A stretch of 64,000 nucleotides of DNA from Silene conica (GCA_029255685.2 CM055320.2:42343410-42407409); one strand, 5' to 3'. Shown: positions 10,717 to 23,580, counted from the stretch's first letter. Notes: generated from the sequence alone by a model not told the origin. Program-made: numbers and translations.

Positions 10717-10828
10717 GGTCAACCGATCTACTACATGGGTCGACCGACCAGGCGACTGTTATGAAAAGACCAGAAATCTCTGAAACCCGTCAAGCGGTTG
10801 ACCAACCTACTACTTAGGTCGACCGACC
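10717..10828. repeat. Two 21-nt-pitch GGTCGACCGACC pairs
   Basis: 12-mers start at 10717 (GGTCAACCGATC) and 10738 (GGTCGACCGACC), then at 10796 (GGTTGACCAACC) and 10817 (GGTCGACCGACC). Each pair is separated by a 9-base spacer, giving an exact 21-base pitch. The core GGTCGACC is its own reverse complement, so partners can pair as a hairpin. Confidence 0.9.
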
Positions 10829-11354
10829 TCAGCGCAGACCCAGATTTTTCCGCAAAGCCCATTCAAGTGATTAGGTCATTAGGAAACTCTTATTTTCCGC
10901 CTATTTAAGCTAATTACGTGATTAGGGTTTGTCATTGAGTCTTATATTCAGTTTTATTCAGTATCTACTATTTAATTTTAGAGAGAGTTTAGTATACAAT
11001 AGTTATTTCTTTATTATTAAAACACTTTTCTTTAGTATTGTTCATCATCAATCTTTCCGCAACAATCAATAAAGTTCGTTCTTTTCTGCTTTAATCCTTG
11101 TTTCCGGTAATTCCTTTCTTAATTTCATTTTTAAAATTGTTCTTATATTAGAATTATTAGTATCCGGTTTAAGTTAGAATCCCAAGTCTTTATTGTTAAT
11201 GCATGTTTAGATTGATGTTCGTTATGATCTCCATGTTTACTTCTGGTTTTATTATTGTTTCAATAGTCATGAGTAGCTAATTTCGTATGTTAGGATGTAG
11301 GGAGTAATATGCATCGATAGTGTAATTTCCGAAATCCATCTGTTGCAGGTAGGA

Positions 11355-11387
11355 GGTCGGTCGACCGGGGTAGTTGGTCGGTCGACC
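11355..11387. repeat. 21-nt-pitch GGTCGGTCGACC pair
   Basis: Two identical copies of GGTCGGTCGACC start at 11355 and 11376, separated by nine bases. They lie about 910 bases into the H LTR. Confidence 0.9.
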
Positions 11388-11632
11388 ACCACGCGTTCGT
11401 ATTCTGTGTCGTTTTAATTCGTAGACTATAATAACCTACAATGACACTGAAAGGAGACTTGTAGGATGTTAGTAATGACCTACCCAAGATTGAGAGATAC
11501 GGGAAGGACATTGGTTTACACCTTAAGACGGCTAGGTTACTTAAGACTGAAAGGTATGTGACCTAGAATTTAGGAATCACCCTTATTGTTGACACCCAAT
11601 AATAGTGAGACCTAGGAACTAATAGCATAGGC

Positions 11633-12850
11633 TGTAATAACCCGTATTTTTAAATATAGTTCTTTATGGGTCGACGATATTTTATTCGTAGCTATCGATA
11701 TAATATTAATAAAATTATGTTCTTGGTTATATATTGCTTTTATATGGGGTTTGTGATAATAGAATTATGTGCTTGGTGAGGTTCAAACTCGTGACCAATT
11801 GGGGTACGAGTATGGGCCTCGATTTGCGTGAGAAACAAAAAGAAGCCCACACTTGATTTTAAAACACACGCTGCAAACACTAGCACTGCCGTCATATATA
11901 GTCTTCATTTACTCATCCCTAAACCCTACCCTAATACAATTTTATCACATAAAACCCTAGCCGTCACGTCAGAGAAGGAGAAGAGGCTGTGCACAGTGGT
12001 TGTAGGCTAGCGTACGGTGTTCGATTTGGCTCTTAAATCCGGTATGTCACCACACGACCCTGGCCTATTTGTGTTATAGTTTTTATCACGTGATTTAGTA
12101 GTTCATAACTCGTCTAATCTTGGTTGTTTTCGCATAAGATCATAATAGGTTGTGTAATGAGCATATGAAAATTAATGGTTTGGGGTCGTTAGTGGTTAAA
12201 GTCGGTCGTGGAGGGTGGTAGATGCGGTGTCAGTAGGAGTCGTTGTTCGTTCTGTTTTATACGTGTTTTGTATGTTCTTTTATTAAGGGTTTGTGTCGAG
12301 GTCTGTGAGTTTTGTTTACGGGTCTTTGCGTGGGTATTCAGATGGTAGTAGGGTAATGTCGGGGATGGTAGTCACAGTGGGTAAAGGTGTCTGGTCACGG
12401 CGGTAGTAGGAGTTTAAGAGGTGATGTCAGGGAAGCGTGTCCTTACTGTTGTCGTTTCTGGGTTTTAATTCGTGTACTGGGGTGTTGGGGTGGTAACATC
12501 GTTGACTCGGGGGAGGTCGACACGATGTTACCACCGTGTCCTACGAGTCTGGAGTCTAGGGAAGGTCCTGGTGGTTGAGTCGGGGGTAGTCGGTGGTGGT
12601 AGTGGCGTCGATGGGCTGAGTTTTGGGTCTGGTCAAGAGGTTAAGTGGTGAACTAGGCCTGGTTTGGGGCCATGGTTCGTTACGTCCTTGGGAGTCGAGA
12701 AGGTTGGTGGTGGTCATGGTGGTACCAGGCGGTACGGGGTACGAGTCTAGGTGGTTATGGGTGGTAGCAGCGGCGTAACAAGGCGGGTGTGGGGGCTGTT
12801 TTGGTCGCGGGTTGAATTCGGGAAAGGGTGTTTTTCGTGTGTTGTGGTGG

Positions 12851-12893
<43 letters not shown>

Positions 12894-13861
12894 ATTATTA
12901 TTATTATTATTATTATTATGATTATTATTGTTAATAATTTTAATAATGGTATGTTATTAATTGTGTCTTGGTTATTATTTTGAGTATTTATATTTAATGG
13001 GTATGTTAATAATTTAAGATAGTACTATATTTAGAAAGTTACTATTTTTGGTGATGCCTTTTTAAAGGAAACTTTCCTCTTTAGGAAACTGCTATAAATG
13101 GAATGCGTACTTATGTTACGAGTTTTAGGGAGTCTTATTAATTGTATAATATATGTCTAGGTGGAGGTTTCCTCGTGGAACACATTTAGTAGCAGTTGCT
13201 CGCTTGCTGTTATCATCCGCATTTTTGAGGTAGGGGAATATCTATGTTGTAATTGTGATCTGACATGAGGATACTCTTATCTGCTGATGTATTTGGTTGA
13301 GATATATATTGTGATTTGATGATTATCATTGATTATTGTGGAGAACGGGGCTTGTGAATTGGGTCTTGTGATATGGGTCTTGTGATAAGGGACTTGTGAT
13401 ATGGCCATGGGAGGTGTGGTGTGATGGAGGAGGTGGAGAAATGAAGGGGGAGGAGATGGAGGAAATGAATATCGTATTATTTCATGTTTTGATTATATTT
13501 CCTACTCAACCACGTGTTGACCCTGTTTGTTTGTTTGTTTGTTTGTCTATGTCTGCGTTGATCCAATTTATTGGAGAGCAGAATGACAGGTTTAGACTTA
13601 TGGATGCTAGAAGGGTGGAGAGGACTTGGATCAGACATGTTTAGTGATAGCTCAGTCATTAAGTCTTTCACCATGTTTGGACTTTAGTTTTGGTTTTATA
13701 TACAGTTGTAATACCTTTGTGACTTTTGTTAACATTTAATTACTTAATAAAGTACTGAATTCCTTCCTTTGTTATCTACTACCTCGGGTAACCGAGATGG
13801 TAACACCCTTGGTTATTTGGGGAGTCCTAGTTCAGGCCCCTAAATAAATGGGGGTGTTACA
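11633..13861 (+). repeat. G1 5' LTR (2229 bp)
   Basis: TG...CA bounded. The ending GGGGGTGTTACA is shared with element D's LTRs. It contains a (TTA)n microsatellite at about 12849-12930 and a short (TTTG)n run at about 13525-13548. The G/T-rich middle (12180-12830) gives only short meaningless open frames. Confidence 0.9.
12849..12930. repeat. (TTA)n microsatellite
   Basis: About 27 TTA/ATT units with one or two interruptions, inside the G1 LTR. A natural hypervariable marker. Confidence 0.95.
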
Positions 13862-13864
13862 AAG

Positions 13865-13876
13865 TGGTATCTGAGC
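13865..13876 (+). other. G1 primer-binding site, one mismatch
   Basis: TGGTATCTGAGC, against the standard TGGTATCAGAGC (initiator tRNA-Met type), starting three bases after the LTR. Confidence 0.85.
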
Positions 13877-14382
13877 AAACGATCTTCAGGGCTAAGTTAA
13901 TGAACCCAATGAATGTAGGAAGAGTCTAAATAAAATGAACCCCGGGATAGAGCTGTTAGGAGCACACTAAAGGGGAAGTATGAGTCTGGGGCCCCTCACA
14001 CTAAACCATAGGCCCTCTCAGTTTTACCCGGGAACCCTGAGTGCACACGAGCGAAATGGGTAAAATAGGGAAGAAGGAAGGATGGTGGTAAAGCATGATA
14101 TATGATGTTGTTAGCGTGAAAGAAAGAATATCAGCATGAAAGCTTGTGTGATTGTGAATATATCAGTATAATGATACGAATGCATGAGATAAACAGTATT
14201 ATGTTAATAATTATTTCATGTCTAGTGATATGCGGTTATGTGATCCCTGAGCCATGTTTTAGATAAGTATTGTTAGAGCATGCAGACTGCATACGAATTC
14301 TAATGCTTAGAGAATATAACCCTAACCTAAGTGAGTACCCTTGAGTAAACCTGGACTCACTCCTTTTCTTGTATGTCTTATA

Positions 14383-17300
14383 ATGCCTCCAAGAAGGAAT
14401 AACGTAGCTAACATCACCCAAGAGGAGTTAGACCGACTGATAGCTGAGAATGAGGCCTTTAAAGCCAAACGCATGGACTCAGCAAAGATGAGCACCATCA
14501 TCGCAAGGCACAACCTTACACAATTCACCGGGGAGGGAGAGCCTCACTTACGCGGGGAATGGTGTCGGGAGTTCAGCAACTTGTTCGAACTTATAGACTG
14601 CCCGGAGGAGCTGAGGGTGGATCAAGCTGCACACTATTTGAGGGGAATGACTGGTGATTGGTGGACTGAGAATAAGGGGGAGATTCGAGAAGCTGCTGTC
14701 GAGGATGGGATCAATCACGTGGAATGGGTCGCATTCAAGAGGATCTTGTTCGAAGTTTTCCTACCTGAGTTTCAAAAGAACAAGCTAAGAGAAGAATTTG
14801 AACTTTTCCGTATGACTGATGAGATGTCGGTGGAGGTATACTACAAGAAGTTTCTTCAGCTGCTGAGCCATGTGGGAGAAATGGGGATGGATGAGGCAAT
14901 GCTTGCCATGAAATTCGAGAGAGGGCTAACCATTGCGGTCAAGAAGAGACTTATTGCAGCACCGCCCACCACTGTCCGTGACATCTATTTACGGGCTGGG
15001 GCAGCTGAGAGACTAGCTGATATGATCAGGGAGGAAAAGAAGACGAGGAGTGATAAGAGGAAGACGGAGGCCATGAGTGAAAATTCTGGGTCGAAAAAGA
15101 AGAATTCCAACAGGTACAGTGGTTACTTTAATCACAGTACCTCGGCAACTACAAAGAACCAAAGTGGTGGTAACTATAGGAGTGGGGGTTCGGGAACCAG
15201 TTCCGTGGGTATAGTGTGCTATGGATGTGGAAAGACGGGACATAAGCAAGCTGTGTGTCGATCCTCAGGCGGAAATCGATCTGGGGGTTACCGTACTCCA
15301 ACTTCGGGGTACAGTGGGTCCCGCATGAATACTTCCGGCAATGGAGGTTATCGCACTCCTATGTCAGGCTATGGGGGAAATTCGAGGTCTGGTACTAGCA
15401 ACAACTACCAGAGGAGCTATAACAACTATCAAAACCGTTCCCACCATAACCAGTACAACGAGAGTGGTAGTAACCAGAAGACCGCAGCTGAAGGCAATTG
15501 GCAGTCAGGAGCAGCCACTACTAGCCAGAGTGGCGTGAAGACCAGTGGCAAACTCTTTGCCATGGAGAAGCAGGCTGCCAAGGATGACGCCCATGTCGTG
15601 ACTGGTACCTTTCTTGTGAATCTTAAACCTACTTTTGTACTCTTTGATTTTGGAGCTACTCATTCTTTTGTGTCTAGAGAGCATGCTAGGGTGTTAGCGC
15701 TTGATATCTATGATTGGATTAAGGATTCTGTAACAATACCATCTGGGGAATCGATGTCATGTAATAGAGTCTTTAGAAGTGTGCCTATCAAGATTGGGGA
15801 AGTGGTTTTCCATTGCGACCTTATCGAGTTTCCATTGGGGGACTTTGAAGTAATCCTGGGAATGGATTGGGTGGGGAAATATCGAGCTTTCATTGACTGT
15901 TACCAAAAGAAAATTTCTCTGAGGGGACCTAAGGGAGTGAGAGTGACCTATAGGGGATTCGTGGTGAAACCTAAAGTCAAGTTCATATCAGTTAATACCC
16001 TTAAGTCGAGCTTGCGGAAGGGGGACAGTTTAATCTTGTGTCAAATGTGGAACTGTGAGGCGGAGACTCCGGGTGTTAGCGATATACCTGTTGTGAGGGA
16101 GTTTGAGGGGGTGTTCCGGGACGATGTGTCAGGATTACCACCGAGTAGAGAGGTCGACTTCTCTATCGATCTCAAAAGAGGTGCATGACCAATATCAAAA
16201 TCACCTTACCGTATCGGACCAAAAGAAATGGAAGAATTGAAAAAGCAACTGGATGAATTGGCTGAGAGGGGATTCATCCGGCCTAGTGTGTCACCCTGGG
16301 GAGCACCGGTACTTTTTGTGAAAAAGAAGGACGGGAGTCTGAGACTTTGCGTTAACTACCGAGAGCTGAACAATGTGACTATTAAGTGACGCTACCCCTT
16401 GCCTAGAATTGATGATCTATTCGACCAGTTGAGTGGAGCCGGAGTCTTTTCAAAAATTGATCTGCGATCGGGTTATCACCAACTGAGGATTAAGGATGAG
16501 GATATTCCCAAGACCGCTTTTAGAACAAGGTATGGCCACTACGAATTTGTGGTTATGCCGTTCGGGTTGACTAATGCGCCAGCAGTTTTTATGGATTTGA
16601 TGAACCGGGTATTCAGTCCGTACCTAGATAAGTTCGTGGTCGTGTTTATCGACGACATCTTGGTGTATTCTAAGAATAAAGAAGAGCATGAAGAACATCT
16701 GAGAACCGTGTTGAAGACTCTAGAGGAGAATGGGTTGTATGCAAAACTGAGTAAGTGCGAATTCTGGTTAGAGAAGGTTGCTTTCTTGGGTCATGTAATT
16801 TCCAAGAAGGGGGTGTCTGTGGACCCTAGCAAGATTGAAGCAGTGACCAGGTGACAAAGCCCGAAGAATGTGGGAGAGATGCGCAGTTTTCTGGGATTGG
16901 CTGGGTACTACAGGAGGTTTGTCAAAGATTTCTCAAGGTTAGCCAAGCCATTAACATCATTAATGAGAAAGGAGAATCGTTTCATTTGGGATGAGAGTTG
17001 TGAGAAGGCGTTCTTAACTCTTAAGGAACGTCTGACAACAGCTCCTATCTTTGCCTTGCCAGATGGGAGTGATAACTTCGAAGTGTATACCGACGCTTCG
17101 AAGCATTGGCTAGGGTGTGTGCTAATGCAGAGTGGGAGAGTGATAGCTTATGCATCCCGAAAACTGAAGACTTATGAAGAGAATTATCCTACTCATGACT
17201 TGGAGTAGGGGGCTGTGGTTTTTGCAGTGAAACTGTGGCGCCATTATCTGTACGGGGCCACATTTAAAGTGTTTTCCGACCACAAAAGTTTGAAGTACAT

Positions 17301-17625
17301 CTACACCCAGCGGGAATTGAATATGAGGCAAAGGAGGTGGATAGAGTTGATTGTTGACTACGATATGCAGATTGTCTATCATGAGGGTAAGGCTAATGTG
17401 GTTGCTGATGCCTTGAGTAGGAAATCCGTTCATGCTTTAAGTACTGCAAGATCAAGGGTAAGACTGCACAGTGAGTTGGGAGAAATGGGCATTTACATGA
17501 TTCGGAAAGGGGATACTCTGAGTGATCTGACAGTAGAGCCAGAACTGTATGGAGAACTCAGGGAACTACAAAAAGAAGATTTGAGGATCCAGAAGTGGAG
17601 AAGAATGATCGAGGGAAGTGATAAT
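14383..17625 (+). pseudogene. G1 gag-pol with four in-frame stops, truncated
   Basis: Starts at ATG 14383 (MPPRRNN). Residues about 40-220 are a gypsy retrotransposon Gag core. A CCHC knuckle (CYGCGKTGHKQAVC) lies near residue 280. The protease site at about 421 reads FDFGATHSFVS, so the usual Ser of D-S-G is Phe. Reverse transcriptase follows, with [11 protein letters not shown] and FIDDILVYS (about 756), then RNase H with [13 protein letters not shown]. The frame never shifts but has stops at 16186-16188, 16387-16389, 16852-16854 and 17206-17208. Several fit single C-to-T or G-to-A changes (such as Trp to TGA), as expected from decay of methylated DNA. Sequence ends before the integrase at A's insertion point. 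It was a Gag-Pol polyprotein and is now inactive. Confidence 0.92.
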
Positions 17626-18905
17626 TGTTGGGGCTAGTTTCCTTAACAATTAAGTACAATGGCTTATAAAATCTCTTTAAGGATCACAATGGCATACTCC
17701 AGTATTATTATCAGTTGATCCACGTTTATCAATAACGGTTGGCTTGCTAGATAAGTTTGACGTTATTGTCATACGGATGGCGGTGATGAACTGGTCCCTA
17801 TACGTCACACCTATAGGACACGTTTGAGAGATGTGAAGGTATGAAAATACAGTCACATTTATGCCGAATACGACTAAACAGTTAGTCAGACGTTTTTTTT
17901 TTTTTTTTTTTGGAGAAACGTGAGTGTGATGTATATATATATATCAAGATACGGTTACAAGAGGTCCCTGGTTCCAGCCCCAGGGTAGGCATTACAGCTC
18001 AATGACAACAAGAATCAAACCAAAAATTGGTCTGATCATCAAAACTATCTCTTCTACTTCTCAATCTATTCTGAACATCACTGACTATACGATTTGCAAG
18101 AGCTTCAGGTCTGATCAGGTATTCTTCAATTCGAGCATTATTTCGTTGTTGCCATATATGATTAGTCAGAGGTATTGACTATTAAATTAGTCAATAAGAT
18201 GTTGAGATTATTATTTAATACGGATTAAATAATTTTAGCTAACACGGATTACATGATTAATTCGTAAATTAAATATAAACGGTTATATTTAATTAAATAT
18301 TGTATTCGCGTATTAATATAAACGGTTATATTAATTCGGGTAATTATACAATATCGTAATTTTATCAGACCATTATTAATACATCGACTGAATTAATATC
18401 TGATAACATGTATGCGATTTATAATTAATACCCGCGAATCATATTTTAGCAATTGGGTCGAATCACGCATTGAAATAAGGTAAGAGTGGAAAGCCCACTC
18501 CTACCCAATATCCAATTCGGCCGACCAGGGCTACATAAGGAGAGTCCTTCTCCTTATGTCAGGGACTCTTGGTTTTAACTGTTGAATCATAATTCTCACA
18601 ATTAGGATTTTGAGAACATTATTTTCCCAAAACACAGATCTCACATCTAAAACCTCAAAAAGGCTCTCCCCATATTGCAAGGCAATTGGAGAGTATTTTC
18701 TAGCACACGCGGCATCATCTCAATCAAGTCTTGGGTGCAAGTTATAGGAGGGAATTTACTTTAATTCCTGTTCTTAGGCCATAAGCACAAGGACCAAAGG
18801 TTGAATTCTTTTTCATGTTTTTATTTATCTTATGACCATATTCACAACTGTAAATTTCATTATAATCCTTCAAGTTTACGGCGAATACATGCTTTATTCC
18901 CCACA
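17626..18905 (+). repeat. A 5' LTR, split by a LINE insertion
   Basis: 1280 bases including a 272-base LINE fragment and its 8-base duplication, leaving about 1000 bases. That matches the 1005-base LTRs of element C and the 992-base LTR of F when read on the opposite strand. Ends TTCCCCACA. Confidence 0.9.
17890..18161 (-). mobile_element. 5'-truncated LINE (L1-type) insertion
   Basis: Flanked by the 8-base duplication TTAGTCAG (17882-17889 and 18162-18169); the other family LTRs show this site uninterrupted. On the minus strand it reads a C-terminal L1-type reverse-transcriptase tail (HIWQQRNNARIEEYL ... DVQNRLRSRRDS), a stop, a short 3' UTR with (TA)n, and a poly-A of about 20 (plus-strand T run from 17893). 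The A tail, target duplication and severe 5' truncation are hallmarks of target-primed reverse transcription. Confidence 0.88.
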
Positions 18906-18907
18906 AG

Positions 18908-18920
18908 TGGTATCAGAGCC
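18908..18920 (+). other. A primer-binding site
   Basis: TGGTATCAGAGCC two bases after the LTR, initiator tRNA-Met type. Confidence 0.9.
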
Positions 18921-20695
18921 AAGGTTATAAAATTTTACTTTTGTGTTTTTCATAAGTTTTTTATTTAAAAATTTTGAAAAAGCGTGTTCTGTCTTTGTGT
19001 CGGTCGGTCGACCCCTAGTTGCGGTCGGTCGACCGCCTCCCGCGTAGGTTTTCTGTTTTTTTTTTACAGTTTCCTTTTGTGAGATATCGATCTTGTTTTC
19101 GATTCCTCTTTACATATTGTTAATTAATCGATATTCTTGACAATATGTGAACCCTTGTTGATGTTTATTTTGATTTACTCGTTTTAATCAAAGTTATAAA
19201 AAGGGTAAAAACTTGTTTTGATTTCAAAAGATGCAGCGTTTTGCGTTTTCTGAAACTCGTTTTTACTGATTGGTGGTCGGTCGACCAATGATGCTGTTGC
19301 AAAATTTTCTGTTTCTCGTCTGGAGGTCGGTCGACCTCGCCCCCTGTAACAGACGTCGTTTTTTTTTTATTTTTTTCGATAATAACCTATTTTATTTTCC
19401 CATGGCCTTTAGTAATATACTATATACGGAAATAGTATATTATTTATTTTGTGAAACGGTTCACACTCGTTTGATACATATTATTTTAAAACGGTTTAAG
19501 ATAATGGATTATAAATTTATTAAAATTGGGTGATTAAAATGGTATAATCACATAATTTTAATCCCGAAAGGTGGTTTGGTAAAAATTTGTTAATCATAAT
19601 AACAGTATTATGTCATGTATGAATTTTATTTAGTTGATGCATTTTATTTATCGTCTTGTTGAATGCCTTGTGAATGCTTTCAATAACGTATTTATATTTG
19701 CAAACGGTTGTAACTTAGTGTGACCTTAGAAGATTGTGTCACTATAATGATGGGACACAGTCTTGCTTGTAATTTTGAGATCTTGAATCTTCGTTTTGGG
19801 TTTTTGCCATGTAATTACTTATGTATTTAAATTAGAATGTAAATAGGGTTATATTTGTAATTTAAATTAGTAATTTTGTGAAGACCAAAGACGGAGACCG
19901 GATGCTCACTCCCGCTGCAAGGACCAAGATGGAACATCAAGACAAGCTTCTAGGGTCCAACGGTGGATTCCAAGTTGTTTTATGTTTATTTTGGTAGGAT
20001 AGGCCACACTAGGACTTTTATTTACGTTTATCGCATTTATTTTATGCTTTCATCGATAATAGCTTGCATCATATTCCGCCTAAAACCAAACCACCTATAA
20101 CATGCCTGAAAACTGACTCATGTAGAGGTTACGCGTTAGTTTTCTGTGACAATACAGATGTCACATGTCAATTGCAAAGCCATCACTTTATTTCATTCAT
20201 TCACGCATATGCTAGATATTAGTTCACTTAAAAGGGATAAATATAAATTGATGGGGTCTTCCTCGTATAACCAAAAATTGAGACTAGTCTTTATAAATCA
20301 GACTCCCATGAATCCCTTCTTCGTCGGTAGGCATAATATGACCCCTTCTACGTCGGTTAAGTGGGAACAGATGATTTATTTTATCTCAACATCATGGTCA
20401 CTCGATACTATCCACCGACTGAGATGGACTAATAGATAGGATTTACGGAAATCTATCGACCAAGAGTTCCAACGGTGGAATTAGCCAAGCTGTGGGCTTA
20501 TCAATATACGGAAATTGAGTCTTGGGATCGTTTATATAATTCTTGAGGGAGATCAATTATATAAATGCATGAGTCTACGAGTTTAAATATAATTTAATAT
20601 ATACTTAAATCACAACAATGAGTTGCTTATATGGTTCTGTTTTATCTTCTTTTCAGTGTAGAACACGTTCAAATTAAACTGCTGTATAACTAATA
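18921..20695 (+). other. A untranslated leader with GGTCGGTCGACC motifs
   Basis: A 1.8-kb leader between the primer site and gag, collinear with C's leader (49439-51086 on the opposite strand). It carries a 21-base-pitch pair at 19002 and 19023, and single copies at 19275 and 19325. A 97-codon open frame at 20146-20439 has an approximate counterpart in C (49710-49982, minus strand). Because both are only moderately conserved I regard it as leader, not gene. Confidence 0.7.
19002..19034. repeat. 21-nt-pitch GGTCGGTCGACC pair in A leader
   Basis: Identical 12-mers at 19002 and 19023 with a 9-base spacer, just downstream of the primer site. Single copies lie at 19275-19286 and 19325-19336. Confidence 0.9.
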
Positions 20696-23580
20696 GCTGG
20701 TGAAGACCCAATGCCAAGTGCCAAGCTAGCACGTGAATCCTGGCTAAAAGCCTTCATGGACTCCATGAATCAGTCTACTAGACTGAGGATTGATGGGTCA
20801 AACTTCTTTGACTGGGAGGCAGCACTACGGAATGCTGCCATTGCTGACGGAAAGCTTAAATATTTAACTGAGCCAATTCCGGCACACCCAGGAACTGGAG
20901 CTAGAGCTAACGAAGTTCGCGCTCATAGCGACTTCGTCATGGAAGCGGGTGCGATAAAGAACGTACTCATCTATGCAATGGAATCCAATTTGCAAAGACG
21001 CTTCATAACCCATGGTGCAAACAAGATTTTCACCACGCTCACTAACGAATTCTCAAAAGCTTCGAGGATCGTTTCTTATGAGCATACCTGTCGCTTCTTG
21101 GGGCGAAACTCCAGAAGGGCCAAGCAGTTAGCCCACATATTCTTCACATGATTGAGAATATCGAGAAATTGGAGGCCCTAAACTGCAAGATCAGTGAGAA
21201 CATAATCGTTGACCGAATGCTTCATTCGCTTCATGATGGGTTCGCCCTCTTCAGGGCCAACTATTACATTAACGACATGAAGAAGACTCCTCATGAGCTC
21301 CACTCCCTTCTCGTACAGACCGAGAAGGATCTGAAATTAAGTGGGAGCGTGAAGCAATATGTTCTCATGATTTCCAGTAAGGGTAAGGGTAAGGGTAAAG
21401 CTAAAGCTCAGGGCGACCTAACAGTAGGCAAGCCCAAATTTAAGAAGTCAGGATTTACTAAGAGTGGGCCAGGTGAGTCAAGCAACTCACAGGGCAAAAC
21501 AAAGAGCAAGGATACTAGCATGGAATGTCACCATTGCCACAAGACTGGGCATTGGAGGCGCTCATGCCCCGTGTATCGTGAGGACATTAAGGCAGGCCGC
21601 GTTACTCCTGTTGGTATGTCTTCTTCTTATTTTATTCACATGATTGAGATTAACCATGCAAGTTACGGAACTTGGGTACTAGATACTGGTTGTGGTTCTC
21701 ATCTATGTAATCATGTGCAGGGCCTCCGAAACCAAGAACCCCTAATCAAGGGTGAGGTTGACCTGCGTGTCGGGAATGTAGCACGTGTTGCTGCAATCTC
21801 GAGGGGAACATACGTGATCCAGCTTCCAAGTGGACTCGAGTTATCTTTATATAACTGTTATTATGTTCCTTGTTTGTCCAAAAACATTATTTCAGTTTCT
21901 ACGCTTGACAAACTCGGTTTTTCATTTGTAATAGAGAATAATAGCTGTATTTTCTCCTTACACAATATGATTTATGGCATGGCAGTTTCCATGAATGGAA
22001 TTTATGTTTTAGATCAAACCACTGAGATATTACATGTGAATAACAAGAGATTAAAGGTAGGTGACAAAGATCAAACTTACCTATGGCATTGTCGTATGGG
22101 ACACATAAATGAGAAACGCGTGAAACAGCTCATACAGAATGGAGCTATCTCGCCCTTTGATTTCGAATCATATGGCACGTGTGAATCATGTCTCATCGGT
22201 AAGAATACTCGTATTTCCTTCAAAGGTGTTGAAATGAGCGCTGCCGACCTATTAGGACTCATACATACGGACGTATGTGGGCCTATGTCGATCGACGCAC
22301 GAGAAGGCTATAGGTATTTCATCACTTTCACGGTTGATTTGAGTAGATATGGCTATATCTACTTAATGAAGCATAAAAGTGAATCCTTTGACAAGTTCAA
22401 AGAATACCAGAATCGGGTACAGAACTAGCTGGGAAGAAAGATTAAAGCACTACGTTCTGATCGTGGTGGTGAGTATCTTTCACACGAATTTGATCAACAC
22501 CTTAAAGACTGTGGCATCGTGCTACAGTTGACTCCACCTGGAACACCACAAATAAATGGTGTGTCCGAACGGAGAAATCGAACTCTACTCGATATGGTTC
22601 GATGCATGATGAGTCACACCGTTGTGCCTGATTCATTGTGGGGCTATGCTCTTTTATCGGCCGCTCTAATACTTAACCGAAGTCCGTCTAAAGCTGTTGA
22701 CAAGACCCCATATGAATTATGGAATGGAACGGTCCCCAACTTGTCCTTTATTCGGGTTTGGGGCTGCGAGGCTTATGTCAATTGGAGACACGAGGATAAG
22801 CTCGGCCCGCGATCGGTCAAGACATACTTTATAGGCTATCCAAAGGGAACTTTTGGTCATTACTTCTACTCGCCAACCGAACAACGTGTTTTTGTTGCGG
22901 CTAGTGCGACGTTCTTAGAGAAAGAATTTATCGAGAATAAGTCGAGTAATAGAACCTTCGATTTATCGGAGGTTCAAGAACCAACTACCGAGCAACCATT
23001 GGAGGAAACAGTTCCTTCAACCGAGGCTGCGGTAGATATTCCTGAGGAACCTAGGAGGTCGGGAAGAGTCTCCATTCCTCCGGACAAATACATTGGTATG
23101 GTCGAGGAACATGATATGGATGACGTCTTACTCCTAGAGGGTAATGAACCCACAACCTATAAAGGTGCCATGACCAGTTTTGACTCGCTCAAAGCTATGG
23201 CTAGAAGCCATGCAATCCGAGATGGACTCGATGTGTGAGAACAACGTGTGGGATCTTGTGGACCTACCTGCAAAGGTACGTCCCTTTCAATGCAAATGGC
23301 TTTACAAAATAAAGCATGTCGTGGAAGGTAAACAAGATATCCATAAGGCAAGACTAGTTGCTAAAGGTTTCACCCAAGTGCCAGGCTTGCACTACGATGA
23401 GATCTTTGCACCCGTAGTCATGCTACGTTCCATTCGGATTATCTTAGCGATCGCCGCATTTCACGATTATGAAATATGGCAAATGGACGTTAAAACCGCC
23501 TTCTTAAACGGTTATTTGGAGGAAGAGTTGTACATGGTACAACCTGAGGGTTTTATTGATCCAGCACATCCTAAGAAAGT
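20696..23580 (+). pseudogene. A gag-pol (copia), degenerate and truncated
   Basis: Closely related to C's polyprotein. The position of C's initiation codon (about 20693-20695) is destroyed. Gag follows, with a one-base deletion near 21100 (the frame moves from the one ending 21151 to the one starting 21148). The knuckle CHHCHKTGHWRRSC and protease WVLDTGCGS are present. A TAG at 22426-22428 lies in integrase, and a four-base insertion near 23185 shifts the frame again before reverse transcriptase. The frame stops matching after PKKV at 23580, so the YVDD motif and RNase H are gone. It cannot make a working polyprotein. Confidence 0.92.

Larger units (their letters stand above)
10445..11632 (+). 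repeat. Athila/Tat-like gypsy LTR start (element H)
   Basis: Begins TGATGTGTGTCTATTTTATG and matches a second copy starting at 63254 over at least 500 bases, at roughly 85% identity by eye. Its style (length over 1.18 kb, ending in a GACACCCAATAATAG-type stretch) resembles Athila/Tat LTRs. It contains 21-nt-spaced GGTCGACC motif pairs at 10717, 10796 and 11355. The LTR end and primer site are not seen because element G1 interrupts it at 11633 and the far side has been deleted. Assignment to Athila/Tat is inferred. Confidence 0.65.
11633..17625 (+). mobile_element. Element G1: Ty3/gypsy retrotransposon, 5' part only
   Basis: 5' LTR (TGTAATAACCCG ... GGGGGTGTTACA), primer site, leader and gag-pol up to the end of RNase H. 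Element A interrupts it at 17626. The integrase and 3' LTR are absent from the window. The leader after the primer site resembles that of element D, so both belong to one gypsy group (Tekay/Del-like in style). It is inserted in the H LTR. Confidence 0.9.
17626..23580 (+). mobile_element. Element A: Ty1/copia retrotransposon, 3' half deleted
   Basis: Same family as complete element C. It has a 5' LTR starting TGTTGGGGCTAG, primer site, 1.8-kb leader and gag-pol. It breaks off in reverse transcriptase at 23580, directly against minus-strand element B. Inserted in G1. No right LTR or duplication survives. Confidence 0.9.

Noticed and set aside
10717..10828. Spaced repeats considered as a CRISPR array
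   Set aside because: Only two units per cluster, a 9-base spacer and a plant retrotransposon context; not a CRISPR.
12387..12578. 63-codon frame in G1's LTR
   Set aside because: G-rich LTR sequence with no domain and no support.
20146..20439. 97-codon frame in A's leader, with a 90-codon counterpart in C
   Set aside because: Present in both leaders but with differing ends and a different C-terminus, no domain, and not next to a promoter. Noted as leader conservation only.
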